From assembly GCF_001640025.1 (NCBI RefSeq), contig NC_031673.1, forward strand, positions 868,001-932,000: a stretch of DNA of 64,000 nt, given 5' to 3'. A program made the position numbers and the translations under genes. Source of the DNA: Sugiyamaella lignohabitans (lineage: Eukaryota > Ascomycota > Dipodascomycetes > Dipodascales > Trichomonascaceae). This document shows, piece after piece, positions 21,865 to 30,500 of the stretch; the first letter of the stretch is position 1; every line of letters starts with the position of its first letter. Below the pieces are notes generated by a model. That model searched no databases, was not told the DNA's origin, and worked only from the letters and a program-made list of their open reading frames with translations.

Positions 21865-21913
21865 ACGAGCGAAGCGAGCCACGGGTCTGGGCGGAGCCCA
21901 GCCGCCGGAGGCA
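21865..21913 (-). repeat. GC element, diverged single arm
   Basis: Shortened core TGGGCGGAGCCCA; one base lost on each side of the stem, keeping pairing. Between XAP5 and BUD23 stop codons. Confidence 0.9.
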
Positions 21914-21957
21914 CACCCCCCTCCCCAAGAATAATGGCAAATAAATAAATAGGAGAC

Positions 21958-22764
21958 TTAAAATTTGGGCCCTCTCTTTCTGGCAGTAAATTTGCTGTCC
22001 TTGGCAATGGTCTTGCCTCTTTTTCGCATGAGCTCCTTCTTTCGCATGATGTAATCCTTGCGGGACTCGTCCTTCTTATTTCGTCTCTTCTTGGATGTCA
22101 CCATGGCCGAGGCGTCCATTTTCACGCCGTCGAGGTTGATTTCCTGGTCAGCGTCAGTCTGGCCTGCTGCCAGCACTAAATAATACTTTTTGTTTTTCTT
22201 GGACTCGGCGTCATCTACAACCAGACCACCAGCAAAACCTGTCATCTTTGCAGCATTCAAAATAGCGTCCGTCTGCTTATCATTCGACGGATAGAACTGG
22301 CACACAACTTTTCCTCCTCGTTTCAATGAAGCATACAACGTCTGAAAGAAAGTCATTAATCGCTTTTTAGGATTGGCTGTAGAAGTATCAGCATTACACA
22401 ACCACTGAATAGCACTAATGCTGATAGCGGCATCAAACGAACCAGCTCGAAAAGGAATACCACTGCCCATATCGGCCAAAAAAAGGTCTCCTTCGACCTC
22501 TCTGTCAACAGCATTAGCAATCATGGAAGTGGAAATGTCCATTCCAATCCAGCTATGGCCCTCTTCCGACAAAATCTCTCCTGACAACCCTGATCCACAC
22601 CCGATATCCAGGATATGTTGGCTGGGAGGCACGTTGAGCAGCTCCAACGCTCTCAGCGTCATCTCGGCCTGAATATGCTGCACACGCGTCGACGTCGTAT
22701 ACTTTTTTGACTCATCGTCGTTATAAAACACCTCTGGCGGTGCTGTGTACTCGGGTCGCGACAT
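21958..22764 (-). CDS. BUD23: 18S rRNA (guanine-N7) methyltransferase Bud23
   Basis: A 268-residue protein close to yeast Bud23 (275). The Rossmann SAM-binding motif I is HILDIGCGSGLSGE (about 50-63), followed by GMDIS and FDAAISISAIQWLCNA. The C-terminal tail (SKKRRNKKDESRKDYIMRKK through ARKRGPKF) is the basic WBS_methylT extension that enters the nucleolus. With Trm112 it forms m7G on 18S rRNA and is needed for 40S export. It is convergent with XAP5; a diverged GC arm lies 45 bp past the stop codon. Confidence 0.96.
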   Translation of the reverse strand: MSRPEYTAPPEVFYNDDESKKYTTSTRVQHIQAEMTLRALELLNVPPSQHILDIGCGSGLSGEILSEEGHSWIGMDISTSMIANAVDREVEGDLFLADMGSGIPFRAGSFDAAISISAIQWLCNADTSTANPKKRLMTFFQTLYASLKRGGKVVCQFYPSNDKQTDAILNAAKMTGFAGGLVVDDAESKKNKKYYLVLAAGQTDADQEINLDGVKMDASAMVTSKKRRNKKDESRKDYIMRKKELMRKRGKTIAKDSKFTARKRGPKF

Positions 22765-23340
22765 CTTCTACCTCTCAAATTAAACTTTTCTCTCTGATCC
22801 AAATCTACACTATAAAAAAAATATTTCAACCAACATCCGGACATGCATGAAAAAAAACCCACATCCCGCCACCGCGGCTACCCCCTGAATCCAGGGGTCC
22901 TCCTCCTCACACCCGGGCTCCTGAACCTAGGGACTAGAACGGGAACGGGTATGCCTCCGGCGGCTGGGGCTCCGCCCCAGACCCTGGTAGCTCCTCTCGC
23001 TGCGCTCGAGTCGTTTCCCCGACGGTCCCCGCCATCTCCTGCGAAGCAGGTGCAACCAGGGTCTGGGGCGGAGCCCCAGCCGCCGGAGGCACACCCCCCA
23101 CCCCGTGAACCCAACTCCAGGTCCCGTGGACCGAGTGTGTAGAAGTGGTTGGCTGCAGGGGGTATGCAGGGCGGGCCCTGCGTCATGCAGTGGCCCGAAT
23201 GGGCGGTTTGTTTACGTGGGATGCGTCTGGATGCAGGAATATTTGGCTGTTTGTGGCGTGCAGACAGGTTTGTTGTAGAGACAGTGAAGAAGGAATAAGT
23301 GTTTTTATTTGATTGAGTGAAAAAAAGTTAATAATTCAGC
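22765..23340. other. BUD23-orphan divergent spacer
   Basis: 576 bp holding one full GC element (22952-23091); no gene is seen. Confidence 0.5.
22952..23091. repeat. GC element, two-arm copy
   Basis: In the divergent BUD23/orphan spacer. Confidence 0.97.
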
Positions 23341-23988
23341 ATGCCAGTCTGCCCAGTACACAGCTCGGGCGGTTTAGAGGGAAGTCCTGTCGAGGTTGAG
23401 GAGCTGTCGTCGTTATCTGGGTGTTGTTTTCTGTACCAGAACCGCCAGTTTACTACCATTCCTCGTGAGAGTTCGAGTGCTGAAATTACAAAGGATAATG
23501 ACAGACTCCTGGCACCTGATGATATGTTTTCGGGGTTCTCGAATGTGTTTAAATGGGACACTTCGTCGTCGTGTGCGACAACTCCTCAATTGAGCGAAAG
23601 TCACAGTTCAGTCACTGGCTCTTTACACTCAGCTCTTGAGCTTCCAGGACCTGCCGACTCTGGTGAAACTCAAGACCTACCTCAACTGTCAATCGAACCG
23701 TGGTTCGACCAACAACCTCCTACCACAGTCTCCCCTGCCACGAACTCGATCTCCCCCTTCGTCCCTCTCACTTACGACTCCGACGAAGACACAGCCTTCT
23801 TCCGAGCACACACCCAACCCAAACTCTTCAGTCTCGAGTTCCACCGACGCAACGTCGTCAAAGCCTCCACCACCCTCAAACGGACCCCCATCTTCCGCTT
23901 CTTCAAAACCCAAAACAGAAACCTCCGCGCCCGTCTCTGGCCAGACTACTATCGCCATACGCCCTCCGGATCTCCTTCTACTAATTAA
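23341..23988 (+). CDS. Hypothetical protein, 215 residues
   Basis: I do not recognise this protein. The frame starts MPVCPVHSSGGLEGSPVEVE and is rich in Ser, Thr and Pro with no membrane segment. Its C-terminal third is more ordered: YDSDEDTAFFRAHTQPKLFS followed by a basic, aromatic segment (FHRRNVVKASTTLKRTPIFR, then RARLWPDYYRH). Codon usage shifts to C-ending codons towards the end, as in several real genes here. It lies between BUD23 and VMA4 with a GC arm 30 bp after its stop codon, the same placement as behind confirmed genes, which favours a true coding region. It could also contain unrecognised splicing. Confidence 0.5.
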   Translation: MPVCPVHSSGGLEGSPVEVEELSSLSGCCFLYQNRQFTTIPRESSSAEITKDNDRLLAPDDMFSGFSNVFKWDTSSSCATTPQLSESHSSVTGSLHSALELPGPADSGETQDLPQLSIEPWFDQQPPTTVSPATNSISPFVPLTYDSDEDTAFFRAHTQPKLFSLEFHRRNVVKASTTLKRTPIFRFFKTQNRNLRARLWPDYYRHTPSGSPSTN

Positions 23989-24017
23989 TTGAGTTTTTTT
24001 TCTCAAGGGGGGGGGTC

Positions 24018-24082
24018 TGCCTCCGGCGGCTGGGGCTCCGCCCCAGACCCTGGTTGCTCCTCTCGCTTCGCTCGAGTCGGGC
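24018..24082 (+). repeat. GC element, single arm
   Basis: First of three arms clustered between the orphan and VMA4 stop codons, 30 bp after the orphan. Confidence 0.95.
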
Positions 24083-24123
24083 GTCTCGTTCCCCTTAAAT
24101 AATAACTCCTGTTTCCCGGCGCT

Positions 24124-24185
24124 CGACTCGAGCGAAGCGAGAGGAGCAACCAGGGTCTGGGGCGGAGCCCCAGCCGCCGGAGGCA
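24124..24185 (-). repeat. GC element, single arm
   Basis: Second of the three clustered arms; inverted to the first. Confidence 0.95.
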
Positions 24186-24203
24186 TGTTTTCCCCCGACG
24201 CCC

Positions 24204-24265
24204 CGACTCGAGCGAAGCGAGAGGAGCAGCCAGGGTCTGGGGCGGAGCCCCAGCCGCCGGAGGCA
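24204..24265 (-). repeat. GC element, single arm
   Basis: Third arm, a near-identical direct repeat of the second 19 bases later; 67 bp from the VMA4 stop codon. Confidence 0.95.
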
Positions 24266-24331
24266 TGTGCCCCCCAGGAATGCTATTTGATTTATTAGGA
24301 AAAAAATCTAAACAAGTATTAAACAATAGAG

Positions 24332-25027
24332 TTAGTCGAAGTGCTTGCGGGAGGCCGAGGCGCCGAACAGGGCCAGACGGATTTGTGGCAGCGAGGTCTC
24401 GGATAAGAGCTTGAGACGCTCTTCTAGGGTGTTGTCGACGTCGATTTTGCCGGTGCTGTTGACAATGATCACGCCGCCGGCCGAGTCTTTGGGCAGGAAG
24501 TTGTCCTTATCGATCGAGACTTGAGTTCCGGTGTGAGATGTCTTCTCCTCAAAAGCTTTAATGGCACTGGGAATGGCTTTCTCGACGAGACCGACATCGG
24601 CCTCACGAACTCTTAAACTAATTTTATCGTCCATAAGCGCAAAAAGACCTTCTTGGATCAATCCATCAAGAACTGTCTCGTACTTGGCTTTATCATTAGC
24701 AACAGTCTTGAGCTTTTGAGCAGCCTCTTCAAGAATCTCGCTGAGTGCATCCTCTTTAGCACGAAGAACCTTTAAACGGATCTGGTTGGCAATAGTGGAC
24801 TTGGCAATCTGTTGCGACAGCTCGGATTGCTTGTATTTACGCTCATACAAATGATCAATCGAGGCGGTCTCGGACCTCACAACAGTGGCCTTGTCAATCT
24901 CGTACTCCTCGTTGGCCTTCAACTCGATCTCCTTGGCCTTCTCATCAGCCTCTTTCTTAATAAACTCCACCATCTTCTGGAGTTCGCCAGCGACCTGGTC
25001 GTCGCTCAACGCTTGGTTTGCGGGCAT
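24332..25027 (-). CDS. VMA4: V-type ATPase subunit E (Vma4), with a 5'UTR intron
   Basis: A 231-residue subunit of the V1 peripheral stalk that tethers V1 to V0 on vacuolar membranes. The N-terminal half is a long amphipathic helix (EFIKKEADEKAKEIELKANE, SELSQQIAKSTIANQIRLKV) as in all E subunits. The C-terminal domain has GGVIIVNSTGKIDVDNTLEE and RLKLLSETSLPQIRLALFG. A likely 5'UTR intron runs 25273-25031: donor GTAAGT, branch CACTAAC, and acceptor GAGCAG just three bases before the ATG. It contains one GC-element arm. No in-frame ATG lies in the proposed leader exon, so the protein start is 25027. Confidence 0.95.
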   Translation of the reverse strand: MPANQALSDDQVAGELQKMVEFIKKEADEKAKEIELKANEEYEIDKATVVRSETASIDHLYERKYKQSELSQQIAKSTIANQIRLKVLRAKEDALSEILEEAAQKLKTVANDKAKYETVLDGLIQEGLFALMDDKISLRVREADVGLVEKAIPSAIKAFEEKTSHTGTQVSIDKDNFLPKDSAGGVIIVNSTGKIDVDNTLEERLKLLSETSLPQIRLALFGASASRKHFD

Positions 25028-25030
25028 TTT

Positions 25031-25273
25031 CTGCTCTTTGTTAGTGGTTTATTGGGGTGAGGGGCGTGCCTCCGGCGGCTGGGGCTCCGCCCCAGACCCT
25101 GGTTGCTCCTCGAGCGAAGCTCGAGGAGTTACGGGGGGTTGATGGAGGGAGCTGGGGGACTGGAGGGGAGAAATGCCGTGGGTGAGGACGGTGAGGTGGG
25201 GTTTTTTTGGAGGTTTGTGAAAGAATGGGGGTCTGGGGTTGATTGTGGATGCCATTGAGGGTGTACACTTACG
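25031..25273 (-). other. Predicted 5'UTR intron of VMA4
   Basis: The minus strand shows GTAAGTG at 25273, CACTAAC at about 25046-25040 and AGCAG ending at 25031, the same grammar as the coding introns of this window. A GC arm (25067-25131) lies between donor and branch. It is predicted from sequence signals only. Confidence 0.6.
25067..25131 (+). repeat. GC element, single arm in VMA4 leader intron
   Basis: Carries an unusual perfect hairpin CTCGAGCGAAGCTCGAG in place of the usual two types. Confidence 0.95.
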
Positions 25274-25361
25274 TCAATGGGATTGGTTCAGGCTCGTTGG
25301 CGTGGTTGGTTCGACAAGGAGATATGTGAAGTGCACGATAGCGACCGATGCTGGAAGTTCA

Positions 25362-25385
25362 AGGCCAATCATCCAGCCAATGCTT
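25362..25385. promoter_or_regulatory. Paired CCAAT boxes upstream of VMA4
   Basis: Two CCAAT pentamers on the plus strand about 15 bp apart (ggCCAATc, agCCAATg), plus an inverse ATTGG near 25282, could bind the HAP/CBF complex. Weak evidence. Confidence 0.3.
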
Positions 25386-25447
25386 AAGCCGTACTAAGAG
25401 CATGCATCTCATCAGTTGGTGAGAACGAGGCGCGGCTGCTGGAAAAA

Positions 25448-25942
25448 TTAACGGTAGGGTAACAGCCCTGCTAGCCCCAGCGCTATTCCCCGTTCAAGGG
25501 CCTCTAGAAACTTAAAATTCAGCCACTGGACGGGTTCAAATTTAGTCAATTTTTAGAGAAAAAAAAAAGAGAGAATTGGCTATGAAAAGAAGCGCAAAAC
25601 CTGTTATCTTCTATTCACCCTGTACAACACCCCGGTAAGAGCGTATCGCAGGCATCAGTACTATACCGCAATTCAACTGAAAAATTGCCCTCCCCGGCCT
25701 CCACCAGCAGTTTAATGCCATTCCAGACCATCCCAGCGCCCATCCAGCTCCCCACGCCCGACTCGAGCGCAGCGAGAGGAGCAACCAGGGTCTGGGGCGG
25801 AGCCCCAGCCGCCGGAGGCAGACCCCCACCCTCTCCGTCACCACCACCCTTCTGAACCCCAAATCAAAAAAACCAAAACACATACCGTAACCAGGACCCC
25901 GTAAAGCACCATGTTGCCGAGTTTGAGTCCGATTGGAAACAT
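25448..25942 (-). CDS. Candidate short two-exon gene (uncertain)
   Basis: An ATG at 25942 in the good context CAAAATG opens MFPIGLKLGNMVLYGVLVT, a hydrophobic, membrane-like stretch, directly followed by a GTATGT donor at 25885. A GC arm (25758-25820) lies downstream, as inside confirmed introns. A possible acceptor at 25526 (weak branch GACTAAA) would add 25 residues, WLNFKFLEALERGIALGLAG then LLPYR and stop. No canonical CTAAC is present, and I recognise no family. It could be a small membrane protein or chance. Confidence 0.2.
25758..25820 (-). repeat. GC element, single arm
   Basis: Between VMA4 and the ZIP gene; would be intronic if the candidate short gene is real. Confidence 0.95.
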
Positions 25943-26245
25943 TTTGGCCCGAAATGAGACCGGGTCAACGGCCAGGGGTAAACGACCCCGTTATAGCGAT
26001 ATCGCCATTAGCGGGGGAATGGGCATAAATATGCGGGCTGAATGCGGACACCAGTATAATACGCTACGTTGTAAGGCACGTGATGCGTGATGAGACCAGA
26101 GATGGACAGCGGGCCAGCGACTTCTCGAGAAAGCGAGAGTGTAAGAGGACCTCGAAACCACACGAAATATAATTTCTAGGCCCACTGAGAGTGAAAAAGG
26201 CCATTTGGCGAACCACGAGTGACCAGCGAACACACACACGAAACA

Positions 26246-27827
26246 ATGCAGGCGATACTGGCACTTCTTCTGCTATGTTTTTTCATGGGAATCGGGTGAG
26301 TGTCGCTACTCGGGGACGGGGTGTGCCTCCGGCGGCTGGGGCTCCGCCCCAGACCCTGGTGGCTCCTCTCGCTGCGCTCGAGGAGTTGCGTGGGGTGATG
26401 GTAGGGGTGGGATTGGGGGAAATGGGTGTGAATGGGAGGTGAATGGGCGACTGACAACGGCTGATCTGAGGGATCCAAACTGCAATGATCCAGGAATTTC
26501 AAGCCCGAAATGGCAATTTTCGACCAGAAATTCACGTTCTACGACCCCTTCTGCCCCCTTCTGCCCCATCCCTCGAAAAACCGACCCCCCCACGCCCGAC
26601 TCGAGCGAAGCGAGAGGAGCAACCAGGGTCTGGGGCGGAGCCCCAGCCGCCGGAGGCACACCCCCCTTTCAAAAACACAGGAAACTAACAGGATCCAGGT
26701 CGTTTCTGGTCGGGCTAGTGCCATTGTATTTCAATTTGTCGCCAGCGAGGGTGCGGATGATTACGTCGCTGGGGATAGGGATTCTGGTGGGCACGAGTTT
26801 GATAGTGATTATTCCCGAGGGCGCGGATGCCATGTATTCCATTGGATTGGCTCAGGGTACTGGGTCTGCTGTGGATGCGTTTGGCGGTGATAAAGGAATG
26901 ACTGGAGATGGAACTGAGATGGATTCAGGGGCAGGTGGTGGTGGTGGTGGTGGGCTGGATAGCCGCAAGTCAATAGGGTTGGCGCTGATTGCGGGATATT
27001 TATTAATGTATCTCATTGACAAGCTTCCCAGTTCGTGGGATGGGCTATGGTCTTTGATTCGACACCGTAGAGGAGGTCGTAATAGGTTCAATATGGGCAT
27101 CGACATGAGCAGTCTGCGGTTCACTAGTTTGGGTAGTGGAGGTGGAACTGGTGGAGTTGGAGGTGGAGTTGGAGGTGGTCGTAGTTCAGATTCCATTGAA
27201 CGAGGTCTTGGATCAGGAGGATCAGGCGGTTCTGGTGGATCAGGGGGTCATGGACTTTCTGGCGGGGGTCTTGGCGGGGGTAGCGGGGGAGGAGTTGGAG
27301 GAGGAGGAGGAGAAGTGAAGTCGACCTCGACCGCCATTGGACTGATTATACATGCTATAGCCGACGGAGTGGCGTTAGGAGCGTCTGTGTCAACGGAATC
27401 ATCGGCATTAGAAACGATTATTTTCCTAGCAATCATGATTCATAAAGCGCCGGCGTCGTTTGGTCTGACAACTGTGTTAATAGGCAGTGGAGTGGATTTG
27501 GATAAAGTGAAGCGTGATCTGATTGCGTTTGCGGCTGCCGCTCCTGTGGGAGCGATTCTGACGTATTTTCTGATCAGTATTCTCGGGTCCAACGACAGCG
27601 AACTGATTCAATGGTGGACTGGGGTGCTCCTCGTCTTCAGCGGCGGCACGTTCCTGTACGTAGCAGTCCATGCCATGAGTGAACTGCACGACGTCAACTC
27701 GCCCATCAACAGTCTCGAATACAGCTCCTCATCATCTCCGACACCCATTGAGCCGAGCATGGACCTGCTCCTGTCCTCGGTCGGCATGCTCGTGCCACTC
27801 GTGACCTTTTTTGTGCCCGACGTTTAA
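26246..27827 (+). CDS. ZIP9/ATX2-type metal transporter, two exons
   Basis: Exon 1 (26246-26295) and exon 2 (26699-27827) encode 392 residues starting MQAILALLLLCFFMGIGSFL, which is transmembrane helix 1. Helix 2 follows (SLGIGILVGTSLIVIIPEG). The metal-site helices are GLIIHAIADGVALGA and FLAIMIHKAPASFGL, matching SLC39A9/ZIP9, which moves zinc (and in yeast Atx2 manganese) across Golgi-type membranes. The cytosolic loop between helices 3 and 4 is unusual: after an ordinary start it becomes a long Gly/Ser-rich run, where other ZIPs carry His. The 403-base intron has donor GTGAGT, branch AACTAAC and acceptor ATCCAG, and holds two inverted GC arms about 210 bp apart. Confidence 0.88.
26324..26386 (+). 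repeat. GC element, single arm in ZIP intron
   Basis: Starts 28 bases after the donor of the 403-base intron. Confidence 0.95.
26597..26658 (-). repeat. GC element, single arm in ZIP intron
   Basis: Inverted to the 26324 arm; ends about 25 bases before the branch site. Confidence 0.95.
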
Positions 27828-27853
27828 CTTATAACACTTTCTACACCGCCATA

Positions 27854-27909
27854 TGCCTCCGGCGGCTGGGGCTCTGCCCCAGACCCCGTGGCTCGAGCTC
27901 CGCTCGAGT
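27854..27909 (+). repeat. GC element, single arm
   Basis: 27 bp after the ZIP stop codon, with hairpin CTCGAGCTCCGCTCGAG. Confidence 0.94.
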
Positions 27910-27923
27910 TCTAAACCGACTCG

Positions 27924-28061
27924 TGCCTCCGGCGGCTGGGGCGTTGCCCCAGACCCCGTGGCTCCTCTCGCTGCGCTCGAGTCGAGCGTCGGGATCCCCG
28001 GCAAATCTCGAGCGGAGCTCGAGCTACGGGGTCTGGGGCAGCGCCCCAGCCGCCGGAGGCA
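27924..28061. repeat. GC element, two-arm copy
   Basis: Directly follows the 27854 arm; core reads GGGGCGTTGCCCC / GGGGCAGCGCCCC on the two arms. Confidence 0.95.
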
Positions 28062-28161
28062 GTCCCCCGACGCACCCCGCACTGGACCCTGCGTCGTATG
28101 CCCCGCATTCGACTAGCTGGATGGGGTTAGCGGGCGATCGCTCGGTTGGGGAGAGGGGGAC

Positions 28162-28216
28162 TGCCTCCGGCGGCTGGGGCGTTGCCCCAGACCCCGTGGC
28201 TCGAGCTTCGGTCGAG
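28162..28216 (+). repeat. GC element, single arm
   Basis: Third insertion in a 360-bp cluster, sharing the GGGGCGTTGCCCC core with its neighbour, so probably a local duplicate. Confidence 0.93.
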
Positions 28217-29492
28217 GGTGCGGGGGGTTGTGGGGTCGGCCGGGAAAACCATATTTTTTTCTGGCAGCAGCGGGGTATGACAGGCTGAGTGGGATGTTAT
28301 CGCAACGAAGATCCTGACCTGGATCTCTGGATCTATGGAGATCGCGATCTGCTGTGAACGACGGTTAGATTCTCCTGGCTTTGTTCGGCAGATTTGTCGA
28401 CGGATGGGTGCGGATTTTCCAGCCGATCTCACCGGTCGGCGGTCGCTGCTGACCGGTTGGATGGTCGGTGAGCAGATCGCGGTCGCTCACTCGTTCGCTC
28501 GGCTCGGCTTGCCAACGGTCGGACTAACTCAGTTGGTGGGGACTGGTATTTTTCAGATCGAGAAAATAAAATGAACTATTTTGGAGCTTGGCTAAAATCG
28601 GAGTTCACGAACTTGCACCTCTGTCTCATGTATGTTGGGAGAGACTGTGTTTGGTGAGTGGTGGTTGGTCAGGCTGTTATCGTGGTGTGGGGTCATCCGC
28701 CCCACGTAGCTAAGCTATTTCCTGGTTTGTTTGGCTCGTTATCTCGTTTGGGTTATTCTCTTTTCAGCGCCCTACAGTAGTGTGGGGTGTCCCGGAATGG
28801 ATGCGCGCGTCACATCTATCTCGGCTACTTGCGAGGGGTCACTCGCTAGTCATTTCTATCTCGGCTTCTTAGATCTGTTTGTCGGATGTGATTTCTAAAA
28901 GAAAAATTACTTTGTAATTATTTTGTAAGTACTTTTATTTCTTTTCTGTGGTCATTTTTTCTCTGTTTCAATTCAGGTGGCCACTGCAACTACGGCATCG
29001 CCAGCAGTGGCACCAGTGGCTGTAGAATCCTGAATTAGGTCATGCTTGACACTGTGGAGCTCTCTGCTTATATATTTATTTTCTTGTCGTGTTTTTGGTG
29101 TGCCGCTCCAGCTGTCGCTGCTGCTACTTGTTACAGTTATTGACGCTGTCGCATCCACTATATCACATCCTATCTGTTTCTAAAATGTTATTATGTATGC
29201 ATCTTCTAATTACGGGTGAGACATGAGAGTCTTGGTTAGTTACATATGTAGCAGGAAACACAGCACATTCGGTTTCGTTTGCTGCTGGTCTATTCCTTGG
29301 CTCAATTGCTTGTTTCGGCTCGGTCGTATGTCTCGTCTCGTCTTTCACTGCCGTTAATTAATTTTTTTGGGTCAGTTGTATTTTTCAGACAGACAGTGGA
29401 TCACCGAGCATAAGACAGTCAAATGCAGTTGAAGAAGCTTGCTGAGACGGTGAAGTGGGTCGGTAGACCGAACAGTACATTAAGACTTCGCA

Positions 29493-29524
29493 GCTAACTA
29501 ACCAACCAACTAACTAATTAATTG
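29493..29524. repeat. AACT/AACC-type short tandem repeat
   Basis: A stretch of repeated taac/aacc/aact words just upstream of 29525; a simple-sequence tract in the non-coding interval. Confidence 0.6.
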
Positions 29525-29648
29525 AATGAAAACGGAGGTAAACGGAGGGGTAATAATAGAGGGGTCACTGAGGGGTCATGCCTGTTGATAGATTATTCAT
29601 TACTAGTTGGATTAGGTTACCGGCTCAGTTCATGCTAGAGCTATAGCT

Positions 29649-29683
29649 AGTGTCATAGCCAAGTGTCATAGCCAGTGTCATAG
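29649..29683. repeat. Three-copy 12-base tandem repeat
   Basis: AGTGTCATAGCC is repeated two and a half times, with one extra A between units 1 and 2. Confidence 0.85.
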
Positions 29684-30359
29684 ATTAATTCACTACACCA
29701 GTATTTAATCAGCTGTTTAATAGACAGTTCAATAGACAGGTGGAATCTATAGCTCGCATCTAACATCTCACGTCCACTTCCCAGACAAACATCAGGTCAT
29801 TCGTATCCTTCCACTTCGAGCACTCGTTACCCCTGAGAACAGAACACGCTACCTCACGAGCTGTATGCCTTTATGGGACTCTGCACTTTACACACCCTCT
29901 CTCCGTGTCTCTCATGCTAACCTCATGTCGCAAATGGGTTTATACTACTAATGACAATCCATTAATCAGCGGTCTAGCGGTCTAGCGGCCCTAACGACTT
30001 GGACTCCTGGTTTCTGTTGCCCTGGCTAGTCCAGTTACTAACAGTTGCTAATATAGCTCGCTGGCGATTAGATTATAATTATTTGCCGTAGCAGCACCAA
30101 CTGGGACACCGGCATGCGACACAGCTGGACCTAGGACCCAGTCGCGACACTGACCGCACGAACACCTTCCTCCACCCAGTCCAGCGTCTCTTCGTGTTAC
30201 TAATCCCCCTTCTCCAAACGACACTCACTGTCTGTCTGACGAAGCCAACCCCAATTACCCTTTCAACGGGTGCTTCAGGATACGTCCGGTTTGTTTCGAG
30301 TGTGCCTCGGATTTTTTATTTGCTTTTGTTGCTTGTGCTGCTGCTGGGAGGGGGGGGTG

Positions 30360-30500
30360 TGCCTCCGGCGGCTGGGGCTCCGCCCCAGACCCTGGTTGCT
30401 CCTGCTTCGCAGGAGTTGACGGGGGAAAAACCCACTCCCGACTCGAGCGAAGCGAGAGGAGCAACCAGGGTCTGGGGCGGAGCCCCAGCCGCCGGAGGCA
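30360..30500. repeat. GC element, two-arm copy
   Basis: Isolated copy within the 3.5 kb non-coding interval, about 820 bp before CSR1. Confidence 0.97.

Larger units (their letters stand above)
25274..26245. other. VMA4-ZIP divergent spacer
   Basis: Nearly 1 kb. Apart from the candidate short gene, one GC arm and CCAAT motifs, I see no supported coding content. Confidence 0.4.

Noticed and set aside
24018..24265. A CRISPR-like array of spaced repeats
   Set aside because: Repeats are inverted and direct arms of the GC element with irregular spacing, and the genome is eukaryotic.
28973..29348. Two adjacent short minus-strand frames (61 codons each) as a gene upstream of CSR1
   Set aside because: Low-complexity Thr/Ser composition, no joining splice signals, no family resemblance.
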